Shown in pieces: positions 12,812-13,840 of a stretch of 13,840 nt of DNA (its first letter is position 1; each line of letters opens with the position of its first letter). The position numbers were made by a program, and so were the translations under genes. The notes beneath the pieces were generated by a model. The model searched no databases. It saw nothing but the letters and a program-made list of their open reading frames with translations, and had not been told where the DNA came from. The stretch comes from VGCC01 sp040381195 (GTDB lineage Bacteria > Actinomycetota > Actinomycetes > S36-B12), in assembly GCA_040381195.1 (NCBI GenBank), contig JBEIHR010000049.1, positions 1 through 13,840 on the forward strand. The letters run 5' to 3'.

Positions 12812-13840
12812 ATGTCGAGCGACGAGATCACCGATACCGGCGCTCTCCGCAAATTGGCGTTGGACCCCCATGCCAAGCAGGGCTGGATCTCCTCGGACAA
12901 ACACCGGGACCGCCCGCACCAGCGCCGTGACCCTTTGCGCGTCTATGCCGTGCGTGCGGTGGTCCTGGACACCTTCGCGATCATCACCGCCGCAGTGGTC
13001 GGATTCGTTCTGCGCTGGACGATTCCCTACAACCTTGATATTTCGGACTACACGTACGTGCTGTTCGCACTCGTCGTGGTGGTGTCTTGGATCGGTGCCC
13101 TCTTCTTCCGAGGCGCCTATGACACTCGTGTGCTCGGTGTGGGGTCGGAAGAGTTCAAGCGCGTTGTGACAGCGTCGGGAGCGGTGTTCGCTGCCGTTGC
13201 CATCGTCGCCTTCGCATTCAAACTCGATCTTTCCCGTGGATTCGTGCTCATCACGTTCGTCGTGGGTATGGGCATGATCCTCATTGTCCGCTGGAGTCTT
13301 CGCGCGTGGCTGCGGAACGAACGGCGTTACGGCCACTTCCTCCATCGCACCGTGGTGATCGGTACGGGACTCCGGAGCGAGGGGATCGTGGATCTGCTCG
13401 ATCGCGATCCGGTAGCCGGATTCGCCGTCGTCGATGTCATCCCCGAACCTGTTGGTGATGCGGAGACGGGCGTGGTCGACGACGCAACACTCGAGGCCTG
13501 GCTCGACGAGGTGATGGCGCGCATCTCGATCGTGGATGCGGACACAGTCGCGGTAGCCGACAGCCCCAACCTCGGTCAGCGCGTGATCAAGAAGCTCGCC
13601 TGGCGACTGGAGGGTCCGCGCGTGGACCTGCTCGTGGCGCCCACTCTCGGTGATTTTGCCGGTCCACGCGTGACGATGCGCATGCAGGCCGATCTCCCGC
13701 TGATCCACCTGGACGAGCCGCAACTCACCGGGTCCAAGCGCGCTATCAAGCGCGGCATTGACATCGTGTTCGGTGTACTACTCGCGGTCCTGTTCCTTCC
13801 GTTCATGCTGGTGGCCGCGATCGGAACGTTCTTCTCCAGC
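12812..13840 (+). CDS. Polyprenyl-phosphate sugar-1-phosphate transferase (WbaP/CpsE type), N-terminal 343 aa, cut by window edge
   Basis: The enzyme type transfers a sugar-1-phosphate from a nucleotide sugar to undecaprenyl phosphate, the first step of exopolysaccharide repeat-unit assembly at the inner face of the membrane. Visible are a charged N-terminus (1-44), four hydrophobic segments at about 45-70, 80-100, 117-136 and 143-163, a CoA-binding-like Rossmann domain starting at HRTVVIGTG (178-186), and the beginning of the catalytic bacterial sugar transferase domain: KRAIKRGIDIVFG (309-321) and the membrane re-entrant helix with LP at 329-330. The catalytic DE-containing part lies beyond the window. 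GGGAGG with a 5-nt spacing supports the ATG at 12812; an in-frame GTG at 12785 would add nine residues. Sugar specificity cannot be told. Confidence 0.88.
   Translation, partial: MSSDEITDTGALRKLALDPHAKQGWISSDKHRDRPHQRRDPLRVYAVRAVVLDTFAIITAAVVGFVLRWTIPYNLDISDYTYVLFALVVVVSWIGALFFRGAYDTRVLGVGSEEFKRVVTASGAVFAAVAIVAFAFKLDLSRGFVLITFVVGMGMILIVRWSLRAWLRNERRYGHFLHRTVVIGTGLRSEGIVDLLDRDPVAGFAVVDVIPEPVGDAETGVVDDATLEAWLDEVMARISIVDADTVAVADSPNLGQRVIKKLAWRLEGPRVDLLVAPTLGDFAGPRVTMRMQADLPLIHLDEPQLTGSKRAIKRGIDIVFGVLLAVLFLPFMLVAAIGTFFSS

Noticed and set aside
12750..12840. Direct repeat ACCGATACCGG at 12750-12760 and 12830-12840
   Set aside because: The second copy lies inside the coding sequence of the sugar transferase; two copies of 11 bp with no further symmetry are not enough to propose a site.
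12650..13723. A 357-codon minus-strand open frame opposite the sugar transferase
   Set aside because: Its translation is rich in His, Arg, Asp and Glu with no domain, typical of antisense frames in G+C-rich DNA, while the plus strand encodes a clear WbaP-type protein.

Overview
The window is high-G+C DNA, roughly two-thirds G+C by eye, and its gene content points to an actinobacterium. It holds a MenJ-type menaquinone reductase very close in wording to the mycobacterial protein, small Cys-rich proteins of actinobacterial type, and many genes whose start codon lies 6-7 nt after a TAnnnT -10 box, the leaderless layout common in Actinobacteria. I cannot name the genus. I see no rRNA, tRNA, IS element or CRISPR array.

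Layout. (1) Bases 1-3260, minus strand, transcribed right to left: a 600-aa secreted surface protein with a Pro/Thr/Ser-rich linker; a 38-aa Cys-rich protein; an Lgt-family prolipoprotein diacylglyceryl transferase with a divergent signature; a 44-aa membrane protein coupled to lgt; and the N-terminal part of a membrane protein that may be of the VTT/DedA kind, cut by the window edge. (2) Bases 3380-4624, plus strand: menJ, divergent from the surface-protein gene. (3) Bases 4631-5813, plus strand: an AbiEii-like nucleotidyltransferase and an XRE helix-turn-helix protein, overlapping by one base and preceded by an 18-bp palindrome that covers the predicted -10 box; this looks like an autoregulated toxin-antitoxin pair. 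(4) Bases 5816-8620, minus strand: a tight three-gene operon of a polytopic DUF2142-like protein, GDP-L-fucose synthase, and a small ABM-fold protein. (5) Bases 8675-12750, plus strand: a methyltransferase, two tandem paralogous clan GH-A glycosidases (one secreted, one a lipoprotein, overlapping by 46 nt), and a second methyltransferase of lower G+C. (6) From 12812 to the right edge: the N-terminal 343 residues of a polyprenyl-phosphate sugar-1-phosphate transferase, the enzyme type that starts repeat-unit assembly.

Regions 4-6 read as the left part of a cell-surface or exopolysaccharide locus: nucleotide-sugar supply (GDP-fucose), membrane assembly (DUF2142-like, sugar transferase), sugar modification (methyltransferases), and extracytoplasmic trimming (the two glycosidases, whose catalytic Glu spacing resembles that of PslG of the Pseudomonas Psl cluster). 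The locus probably continues beyond base 13840. The Lgt-family enzyme of region 1 belongs to the family that would lipidate the LSAC lipoprotein of region 5. The points most worth a second look are the tandem glycosidase pair, the toxin-antitoxin-like pair with its palindromic promoter, and the repeated leaderless promoter pattern.
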